Shown: in pieces, positions 10,995 through 24,565 of the stretch | Numbering within the stretch: the first letter of the stretch is position 1 | Layout: each line of letters begins with the position of its first letter | Assembly: GCA_030141605.1 (NCBI GenBank) | Contig: JAQGDQ010000691.1 | Location: forward strand, 18,881 to 82,880 | Origin: Tubiluchus corallicola | Lineage: Eukaryota; Priapulida; Priapulimorpha; Priapulimorphida; Tubiluchidae | Direction: 5' to 3' | DNA: 64,000 bases | Made by a program: the position numbers and the translations under genes | Notes under the pieces: model-generated | Databases searched by the model: none | The model's input: only the letters and a program-made list of their open reading frames with translations | What the model was told of the DNA's origin: nothing

Positions 10995-11408
10995 GAAGCT
11001 CATAGAGCCCTGTAAGCTCATAGAGCCCTGTAGCTCATAGAGCCCTGTAGGCTCATAGAGCCCTGTAAGCTCATAGAGCCCTGTAAGCTCATAGAGCCCT
11101 GTAAGCTCATAGAGCCCTGTAAGCTCATAGAGCCCTGTAAGCTCATAGAGCCCTGTAAGCTCATAGAGCCCTGTAAGCTCATAGAGCCCTGTAGCTCATA
11201 GAGCCCTATAAGCTCATAGAGCCCTGTAAGCTCATAGGCCCTGTAAGCTCATAGAGCCCTGTAGCTCATAGAGCCCTGTAAGCTCATAGAGCCCTGTAAG
11301 CTCATAGAGCCCTGTAAGCTCATAGAGCCGCCCTGTAAGCTCATAGAGCCCTGTAAGCTCATAGAGCCTGTAAGCTCATAGAGCCCTGTAGCTCTAGAGC
11401 CCTGTAGC
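10995..11408 (+). repeat. 18-bp minisatellite (left)
   Basis: About 23 units of AGCTCATAGAGCCCTGTA, some shortened by one to three bases. Confidence 0.95.
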
Positions 11409-11413
11409 TGATT

Positions 11414-11560
11414 GGAAGAGGTGCTGACAAGCCACTGGTGTAGCAGTGTCTAGTTTCTTGCTGGATTAACACCTGTGTTTACCTGTCTTGAAGGCTGATT
11501 TCTTTATTTTAGAATTCTGCCTACCCTAATGTCTGTATAATAGATACATGATGACAACAA
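11414..11560 (+). mobile_element. Interspersed repeat with ATG-rich tail, copy 1
   Basis: Shares GTGCTGACAAGCCACTGG, TAGCAGTGTCTAGTTT, TTTACCTGTC and TTTATTTTAGAATTC in order with 59366-59528. It ends in ACATGATGACA, where the other copy has a clean (ATG)n tail. It looks like the 3' end of a non-LTR element or a SINE body. Mirrored at 33562-33708. Confidence 0.65.
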
Positions 11561-11812
11561 TCGTCCCCGTGGATGAAAGTAGCAAAACTGATTTTGCACA
11601 TACAATTTTTGTGTCATTGTGCGGTGACCTTCGTACTTAAATTATTTTAACCGTTTTAAACTGCAGGCTTAACTAGTCATACAAAGAGATGATCTCTGTG
11701 TATATTGACTGAAGCATTTATTGTAGTTATTCATAAGTTAACCAATGATATGAATTTGTTCACTTGTAGCCGCGTGTGATTGTAAGCAACTTTCTTTACC
11801 ATTAGTGGTCGG

Positions 11813-12209
11813 TAGGGGTGAGCATCGAACGCTCGAATTCGATTCGAACGAGTTTTTTTTAGTTCGAACTCGATTCAAATCCAAAACTATAAATTCGAGT
11901 AATTCAGCACTTCAATCACACATGTTCTTTATCACTAAAACGATTGAAACATCATGCAATTAGCATAATTTAGCTGTGATTTCTGCACGCAATTTTAAAC
12001 AAATTACTAGTCGTTTTATTGCAGAACAAAATCTAGTGACATGCATGATTTTTATAAGACTAATTTTTACTGGTGATTCGAAAATCTTTCAATCTCAATT
12101 CGAATTCAGTTCGAATTCAAAACACTGAAGTTCGGTTCGACTCGAATTGGAAAGTCACAAATTCGGTTTGATTCGAATTCGCTTTCTGGTAAGAGAATGC
12201 TCACCCCTT
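11813..12209. mobile_element. hAT-type MITE with 8-bp target duplication (left arm)
   Basis: Terminal inverted repeats TAGGGGTGAGCATCGAACG and its partner GAATGCTCACCCCTT. They are flanked by the 8-bp direct repeat GTGGTCGG (11805-11812 and 12210-12217). The TIR start TAGGGGTG and 8-bp duplication are typical of the hAT superfamily. The subterminal parts are rich in TTCGAATTCGA, giving long fold-back arms; the interior is non-coding. Confidence 0.9.
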
Positions 12210-12809
12210 GTGGTCGGCAGACAAAATTTTGTCGTCGTCATTTTACCCAAAATCGTGTATTCATTGGCAGATGGGTATTTGGAAAAATGGCATTTAAGCC
12301 ACAAACTCTTTATTTGGCAGTTAAACTGAAACAAATTTTAATATTGATTTTTTTTTACCCAGTCTTATCGCTTACATGTCACTTTAGTCGCAACCAAAAC
12401 CGGTGTTGTTGATATTGTTTTTTTTTGCAAGGTTGTTAGTCCTTTAGTCTCTTAGTTATTTTACAACTTTAGTCACTTAGTCGTTTTACAATTATGTTTG
12501 AAATAGTAGATTCGAAAGTCACGTGTGTTTTACCATTTATATTGTAAGGATTGTTAATAGACAAACCTTTAAAATTTGTGAGTTAAAGTAGAAAAGCTAC
12601 TGACTGGGGATTTTATATAATTTAATTAATTTTCCACTTTGTTAGTCTGTATAAACTTGGTGTAATGTCACTTGGAAAAATTGTAGGTCATAGATTACAA
12701 GTGAGTAAAAATAGCTGAGTGGTCATGGTGTTTGTTTGGCGGTGAAGTTTTAGCAATACCAGGCCTGTCTAGTAAATGGATGGCAGGGTTCCCATGAAAA
12801 CCTGTAATA
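12210..12809. other. AT-rich stretch between two MITEs (left)
   Basis: No repeat or gene recognised; short frames only. Mirrored at 32314-32912. Confidence 0.4.
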
Positions 12810-13115
12810 TAGGTTTTACACGTCAAATGTAGACCTACCTCAAGTTAAATGTAGATTTAGGTAATTCAAGTGTGTCTTGGTAGCTCAAATGTAGACTTAG
12901 GTAGTTCAAATGTGTCTTGGTAGCTCAAATGTGGACTTAGGTAGTTCAAATGTGTTAACAATGGTTTTCAACAAATCTTCAGCATTTTTGGTAAGTCAAA
13001 TGTAGACACATGTCAAGTCAAATGTCCTATGTCTACATTTGACCTTCCTAAGTCACATTTGAGATACCAAAACACGTTCAAAATTCCTGTGTCTACATTT
13101 GACGTGTAAAACTTA
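12810..13115. mobile_element. TA-flanked fold-back MITE, copy 1 (left)
   Basis: Terminal repeats TAGGTTTTACACGTCAAATG and the inverse ending CGTGTAAAACTTA, bounded by TA on both sides, as in Tc1/mariner-type elements. The interior is built from many short variants of GTCTACATTTGA and TCAAATGTAGAC in both orientations, so nearly the whole element can fold on itself. Confidence 0.85.
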
Positions 13116-14244
13116 TACGTCTGCATTTAGATTATATGGAACGGTACAATTGTAGCAGTACGTTTGTTATTAACACTGATATTCTTAAAACTGCATCAGA
13201 TTTGCATCGCTCTTTAAAAATTATGTTCCGATTTCACAAGCGAGCATTCAGATATGCATCTTTGCAAGTCAGACACGCTGCCCTTTATTTCTCTTTGCTT
13301 TATTTTTGGCAAATGCCGGCAACAATTGATACCAGAATGTCGTACCATTTCCTGGAGAAAAGATGGAAGACAAAGCAAAGTGTTTGTAAACATTCATTCT
13401 CCGTCTTCTAGGGACGCAGTCAGTAGGGTAGAAATTCAGTCAAGTTTCTGTCTTGAACATTAGTAATAGTGTCATGTAGATCTGCAAAATGGACAGAGTG
13501 AATGATCATACTGAAGTGCTGATTGTTTTATTTTAATCACAAGTGTTTTGTATTTAATCTTATCAAGTTTTGATGTAAGTTACTCAACCATCAGTGGCAT
13601 AGCTAGAGTTCAGACTTTGCAAGGCTCAAAATTTGAATTTTTGTTTAAAACCCTGCAAGACTATTCTAATCCGTGTAGCAAGTTAATATCATTCTTGTGC
13701 AAACTGGCTTGTTTACTTGTGTTAAACTTGCTAGATGACAAAGCCAAGATGTGCTGGTGTGATCTCTGCTGTTCTGTGTAACTGTTTTAAGTGGTTTTGT
13801 CATCTGAAAATCATCAACATTAAGAACTGAAATGACCACAATGATGACCAATGACCGGTATTGCGACATTGCTAGCCTTCCAGTGCAAACTCCGCTAGGT
13901 GTGCCACTGTAGCGAACTGCTCAAATGATGTTCTTCGAAATGAGTTATATTCGAGGCATTGTTATAATTATTGTTATTGTGTAATGTGACTATATTTATA
14001 ACAAGGTTGTCAATGCTCAAGTAGGTGTTGCTTATCTGTCGAATAATCGTCACTAATAGTCGAACACTGAAGTAGTCTTAACATACTGAAGATACATAAC
14101 ATAACATATTACAGTATTTCTGTTTTTAGTTCGTACACTGGTGTCTATAGACAGCGAGCATATTGTAAGCATATATCGATTTTAGTTGCGTGTTATGAGT
14201 ACGTACAGTGGTCTTATTATACTTTCAGTATAAAAGCGCGTGTA
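13116..14244. other. Non-repetitive stretch between the two fold-back MITEs (left)
   Basis: Contains overlapping short frames (69-91 codons) with no motif I recognise and no conserved look; I do not call a gene. Mirrored at 30879-32007, where the same frames are intact. Confidence 0.35.
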
Positions 14245-14551
14245 TAGGTTTTACACGTCAAATGTAGACCTACGTTAAGTCAAATGTAGATTTAGGTGAT
14301 TCAAATGTGTCTTGGTAACTCAAATGTGGACTTAGGTAGTTCAAATGTGTTAACAATGGTTTTCAAGAAATCTTTAGCGATTTTGGTAAGTCAAATGTAG
14401 ACACATGTCAAGTCAAATGTCCTATGTCTACATTTGGCTTACCTATGTCACATTGAGTTACCAAAACGCATTCGAAATTCTTATGTCTACATTTGACTTA
14501 CCTAAGTCACATTTGAACTTTCCTGTGTCTACATTTGACGTGTAAAACCTA
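14245..14551. mobile_element. TA-flanked fold-back MITE, copy 2 (left)
   Basis: Same family as 12810-13115: TAGGTTTTACACGTC ends, TA duplications at 14243-14244 and 14552-14553, length 307 bp. Its ends are better conserved (CGTGTAAAACCTA) than those of copy 1. Confidence 0.88.
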
Positions 14552-14796
14552 TAGAATTGCTAATTATACAGTTACTATGAGTAACTTAATCGTAAGAATT
14601 TTAGTACTTTCACAAATTATGCAGTGCGTCAGAAGTCCGGAGTAGTTGACAACCCGTTTTATGTAGGTTGGTTGTTATTATTTGCAATAAAATTATTTAT
14701 TGCATTTAAACTTGTTCTGTTTATGAAGAATTCACGTTAATATTGTGCGTGCATGTGAATGATTTTACTCTGTTTCTGGTAAAATAGACGTAAATA

Positions 14797-15144
14797 CAGT
14801 CAACCCTCATTAAACCGGACTAATTAGGGTGGGGGGGACCGGTTTAGCCGATTGTCCGATATGCCTATATATGGTCTATATTATACAGGAATAATCACCT
14901 TAATAAGGCCTATATACTGTGCACTATATACTATACTGCGCTATATATATTACTTTAAAATAGTTAACCTGTGAGGATAAAGAAATTAATGTACAGTTTA
15001 AATAAAAAATAACTTCGGCCCGTCAATGGCTCGTGGTGAGTTGGTAGGCCGTGTTGTATTTAGCGCGCCTGCTCGGTCGGAAATCGGTCAGTTTCCTTTA
15101 CCGATATCCGGGCTAACGGAGTCCGGTTTAACGAGGGTCGACTG
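14797..15144. mobile_element. pogo/Tigger-like MITE (left)
   Basis: 348 bp with inverted ends CAGTCAACCCTCATTAAACC and GTTTAACGAGGGTCGACTG, bounded by TA at 14795-14796 and 15145-15146. The CAGTCGACCCTCGTTAAACCGG end is typical of pogo/Tigger (Tc1/mariner superfamily) non-autonomous elements. No transposase remnant is seen. Confidence 0.9.
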
Positions 15145-15267
15145 TACATAAATTATGAGTTATGAGCGCATTGATGCAGACAAAATTGAGCATGTAACAA
15201 TAGCAATTCGAACACAATTTAAATACCCTAACCTTAATATCACAAACTAACCTTAATATCACAAACT

Positions 15268-15540
15268 AATTTCTTGCATGTGGGAAGTGTAAACTTTAGC
15301 CCACGTAACGAGAATGGGCTAAAGTGCCACCAGAATTTTTTGTGACTGCTAAAGAGCAAACACTAAGAAAGAATTGTTCGTACAAAAACAACACTGCAGG
15401 TAACACTAATTTCTTGCATGTGGGAAATGTAAACTTTAGCCCACGCAACGAGAATGGGCTAAAGTGCCACCAGCATTTTTTGTGACTGCTAAAGAGCAAA
15501 GACTAAGAAAGAAATTGTTCGTACAAAAACAAGGAACAAT
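15268..15540 (+). repeat. 140-bp tandem duplication (left)
   Basis: TTCTTGCATGTGGGAA starts at 15271 and 15411; each unit contains AATGGGCTAAAGTGCCACCAG and TGTGACTGCTAAAGAGCAAA. Just before it, ACCTTAATATCACAAACTA occurs twice. Mirrored at 29579-29851. Confidence 0.9.
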
Positions 15541-16571
15541 TTTTATATTTAAGTACATATAATTTATTACACTGCACAGGTAACAATGTACACTTAACAT
15601 TAATCTCTATAGGGTGATTGAAAACATAAATTAATGGACTGTACAATCATTTGACAATAAATACAGTAGTTATTACAATATAAAAAAGCAGCAGATTTCA
15701 AAAAAGACGGACATTTTTCATGGAGGTGATCTCCTCGTGGAGGATGAGGTTATTGCTAGAATCGACTCACAATTAACGACAAGAGATCAATACAGCAAAA
15801 GTATTTATACTGCATTTATGAAACAAGTACAAAGCCTGGTTATTTGGATTATCAATGTGTTGCACAAACTGCTTTACACCTGTGGCCATGTATAAAAATT
15901 ATTTAACAAATATGGTTAGATTTAACAGTTACACTGGTTACTTAGTGTATTTAAGTATATGAAACAAGTGGAATTCGTTGAAACCTGTGATTTCCTATGG
16001 CCTTAAAATGAGAAAAAAGCAATACGTGGCTTGGAAAGTGCATGGATAGGTGACTGATTGAAAATCTACAACAGAGAGACTTTTGAAGCATCACAAACAG
16101 AACAAGATATATCGAAAGGGGGCAAAGAGCGACCTAAAAATATCAGTGGATCAATTGTCTGTCCAATTCATCTCAATGAGTTCCAACTAATATTTAAATA
16201 CAAAAAAACGCAGTCCGTTTAGATCGAGTGACAGCGGAACTTTTACAATAAGGCAACTTACACTAAAAATATAAAAAATTCCTTAGCAAAAGCATAAAAG
16301 GGAAATAAAATAGAACATGAAGAAGAAGAAACATGTCCATGTTTTGATTTGACAGTGAAAATCGCAACTGATTATAATGATTACCATTTTAATAACGTGA
16401 AGTTTTGATTATGTGGCATCCATTGCTGATGTACAGAATCTGAGAAAAGAACTTTCTTAACTTTTGTCTTATTCCCTGTTATACCTTTGCTAAGAATAGA
16501 TGTATCAATTTCAATATTATACTAGTAATAAATATCATTGTTTATATTACACATGCTTAAGGCTTCAACAG
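15541..16571. other. AT-rich stretch with one protein-like frame (left)
   Basis: Mostly featureless. On the plus strand about 15683-15892 stays open for some 70 codons without an early Met, including the string FHGGDLLVEDEVIARIDSQL, where base composition becomes locally GC-rich. I do not recognise it; it may be a decayed exon or chance. Mirrored at 28548-29578. Confidence 0.25.
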
Positions 16572-16581
16572 TGAGGCAGAT

Positions 16582-16690
16582 CACCTAGGGTCATAGCTGG
16601 GGTCATGTGGAGCCATGACAGCCGAGGCCACTTGCACCTAGGGTCATAGCTGGGGTCACTTGGAGCCATTACAGCTGAGGTCACTTGCAT
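16582..16690 (+). repeat. 53-bp tandem duplication (left)
   Basis: CACCTAGGGTCATAGCTGGG begins at 16582 and 16635. Mirrored at about 28429-28537. Confidence 0.9.
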
Positions 16691-17102
16691 GTCTATTATT
16701 AATGAAAATCATGCGGGGTGAAGATTGACAAAGGTGCAAACTAAAGATAAATAAAGAATTAAATCTAATGTTATCGTTATAATATTTACAAATACAATAA
16801 ACATGCCTTTCAAAAACAGAGAGTCAATCTGCTGCACATTTAACCCCCCCACACTTGCTGACTATTTTAATTTTACTGTGAAGCCGCCTACAAGACGACA
16901 TCATGAATCCGCCTACATCTGTGACATGAAGCTAAAGCTGCAAAGTTGATGGAAAACGTGTTACCAAAATTCTTTTAACTCACAGCATAAATTTAAATAT
17001 CTCAAGAAACTCTGCCCAATTTCACACCAAAATCAAATTCGTATTCTGCATACTTGAACCAGATCTATGCATAATGAGGGAAAAACATCGTATTATTACG
17101 AC

Positions 17103-17504
17103 GGGCGATGGCGGAGATGAGGATGTTGAGATGGATGGTGGGAGTAACAAGAAGGGATAAAATCAGGAATAGTAATATTAGAGGAACAGTGAAAGTAGTG
17201 GAAGCCTCGAAAAAGATACAAGAGGCAAGATTGCGATGGTATGGGCACCTGAAAAGAAGATCACGTGGTGAGGGTGAAGTCGGTGAAGATCACGTGGGAA
17301 GGGAGGTCATGGAAATGGAAGTGCTGGGAAATAGAAGAAGAGGACGACCCAAGCGGAGATGGATTGAATGTATTAATGGAGACCTTAGAGAGAAGAACAT
17401 AAATGAAGAGATGGTGAACAACAGGAATGCATGGAGAAGACTTATTCACAACGGCGACCCCGCATAGGGAAAAGCTGGGAAAAAGAAGATTATGATGGGC
17501 GATG
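17103..17504 (+). mobile_element. 5'-truncated RTE-like LINE 3' end with target duplication (left)
   Basis: A 119-codon frame (17108-17467) encodes the end of a non-LTR reverse-transcriptase ORF: MRMLRWMVGVTRRDKIRN, ARLRWYGHLKRR, GRPKRRWIECINGDLREKNI and AWRRLIHNGDPA before a stop. These are hallmark strings of the RTE/BovB-like C-terminus. A short tail (AAGAAGATTATGAT) follows. GGGCGATG occurs on both sides (17103-17110 and 17497-17504) and is a plausible 8-bp target duplication. Only about 380 bp were inserted. Confidence 0.85.
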
Positions 17505-17965
17505 AGAGCTTTGAAAGCCCTACTTCTCTTGTAAGTATATTTTGTCAACAGGTTTCTCGAAATCAGAAGTCAAGCCTGGCAACAACTTCATTTATGCTTA
17601 CGAAAATGAATGACTTTACTAATATAATGAAAAAAGAAGTACTTCGTCTAATTCACTACATTTTCAACAAACTCTGAAGTAAGTGTCAAGCAAAAAATTG
17701 ATACAAAATTAGGCAGAATTCTACGGACCATGGAGTCCTAAGGTAGGTAAAGAAATCAAAAATATACTACTACAAATGAGAATTTTAATAAAAATTGAAG
17801 AATTTGTCAGATGCAATAGAACAGCGGAAACATCTAACTTCTTGTAAGCAGCTTCACAACATTTAAATTTGCTATCAAACATAAATCACTAAAAAACTTT
17901 TTGTATGGCAGTTACGTGTATTTTACAGTAAAAATCACGATGGACAGTTAAACTGTTTGCTAACC
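17505..17965. other. AT-rich stretch (left)
   Basis: Nothing supportable besides a 61-codon chance frame. Mirrored at 27154-27614. Confidence 0.35.
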
Positions 17966-20589
17966 CCACAAGTCTTCAGTTCTTCCAAACTTGAATATCA
18001 ATGCACTGAAAGAAAACATACAAGCAACGTGAAAAACAGTAATATAACGTAAATTATAGCAAAAAACATTACAGCTAGATTAGTTTCCATTACTTTGACA
18101 TAGATGGCAGCACCATTTTGTAAATAAAATTCTTAGTGCACACGAATTCTTACAAGTTTCTGGTGGCCTGTTCTGGTAAGTAAGAGGAAACCGTCTGAAA
18201 GCATTAGAAGTTGTGGAATAAAGGAAAAGTTCGGTAAAAATAAATTGAATTGAATTGAAGGGAAAAGTTCAGTTTTAAACCCTCCTCACAACAAACTAAT
18301 TAGAGAAAGGGTAGTCAGTCCAAAAGATACACTCTGTCCCCTATATAGCATGCATTATTGGAAAAACATCCATTAACTGAGGAGGTTTACTAGTTTAGTC
18401 ATTCCAACATGTGCTGCCCTCTGTAGGCACTAAGCTTCCCTTCAGCTTCTAAACTACCATAGCAACAGTTGATAGGGCTGTGTTCAGTTAGCATTTTCTT
18501 CTAGCAGTAAAATACGTATAGTGGGCGTTAAAGTCAATTTAAATGCTGGAACTGAAGTGCAAAAATAAACTAGTAGATTATTGCCCCTTGAAACTGCCAA
18601 ATTATGAGAAGCTGGAAGCTGGGGGCAAATCTCCGGGAAATATCGGAACAAATGAGAATGTGACAAATGGGGCGTAAATTTCATAGGGAATTACATAATG
18701 TAAAAATGGCTTAGAAACTTATTCAAGTTAATTATAATAGTGTTTTTTTACAGGTCCATCTAATGTGACCAGTAATTGATCAGTCTAATAGCAGCAGCAA
18801 ATCATTAATTGTGTCAAGATTGTACAGTCAAATGAACAAAATAACCTGCATGGTTAATTAAATAAAGAAGGCCTACTATAGACATGTGAAAAGAGGGGAG
18901 TCGGGATTGAAAACCGGGAGCACTCCAGCCTAGGTTTTACTCCCCAATACAGGATCACAAACTTTCTTATCAGTCATGGAATGTTAATAATTATGACACA
19001 AAGGTATTCATACAGTGAATGATAAAACATACTACTAATGATAATACTGATACCAGTTACACATTGTGTTAGCTGTTTTTTACTAGCAGACTGACTTTTG
19101 AGCTACGAATTTTTCGAGAAATGCAAACAAATCAAATGGCATAAAAGTTAATGATGACGAAAACTTCTAACAAAGATGATGTTAGAAAAGTTAGGAGACA
19201 CAATCAGAGGATGCGTTCCTGTGCAAACGAAGTTCTTATTCATCCCATAAGTCAGTGGGAAACTTACCTAAAGAATCCCACAAGTCTTCAGTTCTTCCAA
19301 ACTTGAATATCAATGCACTGAAAGAAAACATACAAGCAACGTGAAAAACAGTAATATAACGTAAATTATAGCAAAAAACATTACAGCTAGATTAGTTTCC
19401 ATTACTTTGACATAGATGGCAGCACCATTTTGTAAATAAAATTCTTAGTGCACACGAATTCTTACAAGTTTCTGGTGGCCTGTTCTGGTAAGTAAGAGGA
19501 AACCGTCTGAAAGCATTAGAAGTTGTGGAATAAAGGAAAAGTTCGGTAAAAATAAATTGAATTGAATTGAAGGGAAAAGTTCAGTTTTAAACCCTCCTCA
19601 CAACAAACTAATTAGAGAAAGGGTAGTCAGTCCAAAAGATACACTCTGTCCCCTATATAGCATGCATTATTGGAAAAACATCCATTAACTGAGGAGGTTT
19701 ACTAGTTTAGTCATTCCAACATGTGCTGCCCTCTGTAGGCACTAAGCTTCCCTTCAGCTTCTAAACTACCATAGCAACAGTTGATAGGGCTGTGTTCAGT
19801 TAGCATTTTCTTCTAGCAGTAAAATACGTATAGTGGGCGTTAAAGTCAATTTAAATGCTGGAACTGAAGTGCAAAAATAAACTAGTAGATTATTGCCCCT
19901 TGAAACTGCCAAATTATGAGAAGCTGGAAGCTGGGGGCAAATCTCCGGGAAATATCGGAACAAATGAGAATGTGACAAATGGGGCGTAAATTTCATAGGG
20001 AATTACATAATGTAAAAATGGCTTAGAAACTTATTCAAGTTAATTATAATAGTGTTTTTTTACAGGTCCATCTAATGTGACCAGTAATTGATCAGTCTAA
20101 TAGCAGCAGCAAATCATTAATTGTGTCAAGATTGTACAGTCAAATGAACAAAATAACCTGCATGGTTAATTAAATAAAGAAGGCCTACTATAGACATGTG
20201 AAAAGAGGGGAGTCGGGATTGAAAACCGGGAGCACTCCAGCCTAGGTTTTACTCCCCAATACAGGATCACAAACTTTCTTATCAGTCATGGAATGTTAAT
20301 AATTATGACACAAAGGTATTCATACAGTGAATGATAAAACATACTACTAATGATAATACTGATACCAGTTACACATTGTGTTAGCTGTTTTTTACTAGCA
20401 GACTGACTTTTGAGCTACGAATTTTTCGAGAAATGCAAACAAATCAAATGGCATAAAAGTTAATGATGACGAAAACTTCTAACAAAGATGATGTTAGAAA
20501 AGTTAGGAGACACAATCAGAGGATGCGTTCCTGTGCAAACGAAGTTCTTATTCATCCCATAAGTCAGTGGGAAACTTACCTAAAGAATC
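17966..20589 (+). repeat. 1312-bp tandem duplication (left)
   Basis: Bases 17966-19277 are repeated at 19278-20589; all stretches compared appear identical. The junction lies in CCCACAAGTC, which is also part of the 32-bp monomer of the adjoining array, so the duplication probably arose by unequal exchange at that short homology. Each unit has two CTCF-like sites: CATAGATGGCAGCACC on the plus strand near 18107 and CCTACAGAGGGCAGC on the minus strand at 18413-18427 (again at 19725-19739). No gene recognised inside. Confidence 0.95.
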
Positions 20590-20975
20590 CCACAAGTCAG
20601 TGGAAAACTTACCCAAAGAATCCCATAAGTTAGGGGAAACTTACCTAAAGAATCCCATAAGTTAGGGGAAACTTACCTAAAGAATCCCATAAGTTAGGGG
20701 AAACTTACCTAAAGAATCCCATAAGTCAGGGGAAACTTACCCAAAGAATCCCATAAGTTAGGGGAAACTTACCTAAAGAATCCCATAAGTCAGGGGAACC
20801 TTACCCAAAGAATCCCATAAGTTAGGGGAAACTTACCTAAAGAATCCCATAAGTCAGGGGAAACTTACCCAAAGAATCCCATAAGTTAGGGGAAACTTAC
20901 CTAAAGAATCCCATAAGTCAGGGGAAACTTACCCAAAGAATCCCATAAGTTAGGGGAAACTTACCTAAAGAATAT
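20555..20975 (+). repeat. 32-bp minisatellite with alternating variants (left)
   Basis: About 13 units of CCCATAAGTTAGGGGAAACT plus TACCTAAAGAAT. From about 20700 the units alternate between GTTAGG...ACCTAA and GTCAGG...ACCCAA, a 64-bp higher-order period. Confidence 0.95.
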
Positions 20976-21807
20976 GAAAGCATTTTGTAAAAAGACGGCA
21001 ACACCGGGCCACTGGTCCTTATATATTCCTAGAAAAACAGCAGAAATAGTTATAAGCACGTGTAACTATCTATGGAGAACGTGTAAAAGAATTTATGTTT
21101 AAACTAACAGCATAAACTGTTATGAAAGATGATTTTAGTTTCATTCAAATTATTCAACCAAAACTTGCAAATTATTCATTCAAAACAACCAAAATGCGTC
21201 TCAACTACAGCAGCTACGCGACATGCGGGTAAAGCAAAGCTGTTTGCCGCATCAGTTCACGATGGTGAAAAATCTTTATAGTGATCATAATAGTAATCTT
21301 TATAGTAACCATAATAGTGATTTACTAGCAGAATCTTGCTTGGGAACAAGAAAAAATGAACCAAGTAAGGTTCTAGCTAGCTGTTAAAACTGTCACTATT
21401 ACAATAGCATAGAGTGCGAGGCATCGTTAAGTGTACATAAATGAGTTGTTTGGTTCGTTGACCTTTGACCTTTTTACGATCACCATCAATCGCTGGTACC
21501 GTGAAAGGGCTTATTAGCAACTATTCTCATCAAGTGCGTTAGTGTTGCTTAACTGCTGAGCCCTTTGCTATTTAATGATGATGATAAGAATAATTCACTG
21601 ACGACAACTTAAAGGAAAACCAGACAATTGATTAGATTCAATCTCATTTTATTTACTGTCCAAAATATACCATTTCGTGCCTGTAAAAGTTAGCAATTGT
21701 CTTTATATTTGAAAAATTAGCTTAGAAAGTTAATTAACGGCAACCAAGCACAGCTATTGCTTACGTCAGTAACTAACCACAGTTTGTGAACTGGTACGCA
21801 TCTTCCC
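20976..21807. other. Inner end of left arm
   Basis: Contains the dispersed repeat at 21219-21514; otherwise AT-rich with no feature. Mirrored at 23312-24147. Confidence 0.5.
21219..21514 (+). repeat. Dispersed repeat, inner left copy
   Basis: Second copy of the 684-1019 repeat, close to the palindrome centre. It adds a small ATAGTGATCATAATAGTAA duplication. Having one copy at the outer end and one at the inner end of the arm means each repeat occurs four times in the window in alternating orientation. Confidence 0.7.
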
Positions 21808-23311
<1,504 letters not shown>

Positions 23312-23604
23312 GGGAAGATGCGTACCAGTTCACAAACTGTGGTTAGTTACTGACGTAAGCAATAGCTGTGCTTGGTTGCCGTTAATTAACTTTCTAAGCT
23401 AATTTTTCAAATATAAAGACAATTGCTAACTTTTACAGGCACGAAATGGTATATTTTGGACAGTAAATAAAATGAGATTGAATCTAATCAATTGTCTGGT
23501 TTTCCTTTAAGTTGTCGTCAGTGAATTATTCTTATCATCATCATTAAATAGCAAAGGGCTCAGCAGTTAAGCAACACTAACGCACTTGGTGAGAAGAGTT
23601 GCTA

Positions 23605-23900
23605 ATAAGCCTTTTCACGGTACCAGCGATTGATGGTGATCGTAAAAAGGTCAAAGGTCAACGAACCAAACAACTCATTTATGTACACTTAACGATGCCT
23701 CGCACTCTATGCTATTGTAATAGTGACAGTTTTAACAGCTAGCTAGAACCTTACTTGGTTCATTTTTTCTTGTTCCCAAGCAAGATTCTGCTAGTAAATC
23801 ACTATTATGGTTACTATAAAGATTACTATTATGATCACTATAAAGATTTTTCACCATCGTGAACTGATGCGGCAAACAGCTTTGCTTTACCCGCATGTCG
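23605..23900 (-). repeat. Dispersed repeat, inner right copy
   Basis: Mirror of 21219-21514. Confidence 0.7.
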
Positions 23901-24147
23901 CGTAGCTGCTGTAGTTGAGACGCATTTTGGTTGTTTTGAATGAATAATTTGCAAGTTTTGGTTGAATAATTTGAATGAAACTAAAATCATCTTTCATAAC
24001 AGTTTATGCTGTTAGTTTAAACATAAATTCTTTTACACGTTCTCCATAGATAGTTACACGTGCTTATAACTATTTCTGCTGTTTTTCTAGGAATATATAA
24101 GGACCAGTGGCCCGGTGTTGCCGTCTTTTTACAAAATGCTTTCATAT

Positions 24148-24565
24148 TCTTTAGGTAAGTTTCCCCTAACTTATGGGATTCTTTGGGTAAGTTTCCCCTG
24201 ACTTATGGGATTCTTTAGGTAAGTTTCCCCTAACTTATGGGATTCTTTGGGTAAGTTTCCCCTGACTTATGGGATTCTTTAGGTAAGTTTCCCCTAACTT
24301 ATGGGATTCTTTGGGTAAGGTTCCCCTGACTTATGGGATTCTTTAGGTAAGTTTCCCCTAACTTATGGGATTCTTTGGGTAAGTTTCCCCTGACTTATGG
24401 GATTCTTTAGGTAAGTTTCCCCTAACTTATGGGATTCTTTAGGTAAGTTTCCCCTAACTTATGGGATTCTTTAGGTAAGTTTCCCCTAACTTATGGGATT
24501 CTTTGGGTAAGTTTTCCACTGACTTGTGGGATTCTTTAGGTAAGTTTCCCACTGACTTATGGGAT
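24148..24565 (-). repeat. 32-bp minisatellite with alternating variants (right)
   Basis: Mirror of 20555-20975, with the alternation preserved. Confidence 0.95.

Noticed and set aside
13136-13781. Short frames of 69-91 codons in the left arm (mirrored at 31342-31987)
   Set aside because: They overlap in different frames, lack recognisable motifs and splice context; identity between arms reflects the palindrome, not selection.
17108-17467. Host gene encoding a basic 119-residue protein
   Set aside because: The motifs are those of the C-terminal end of RTE-like LINE proteins, with a truncated 5' end and flanking GGGCGATG duplication.
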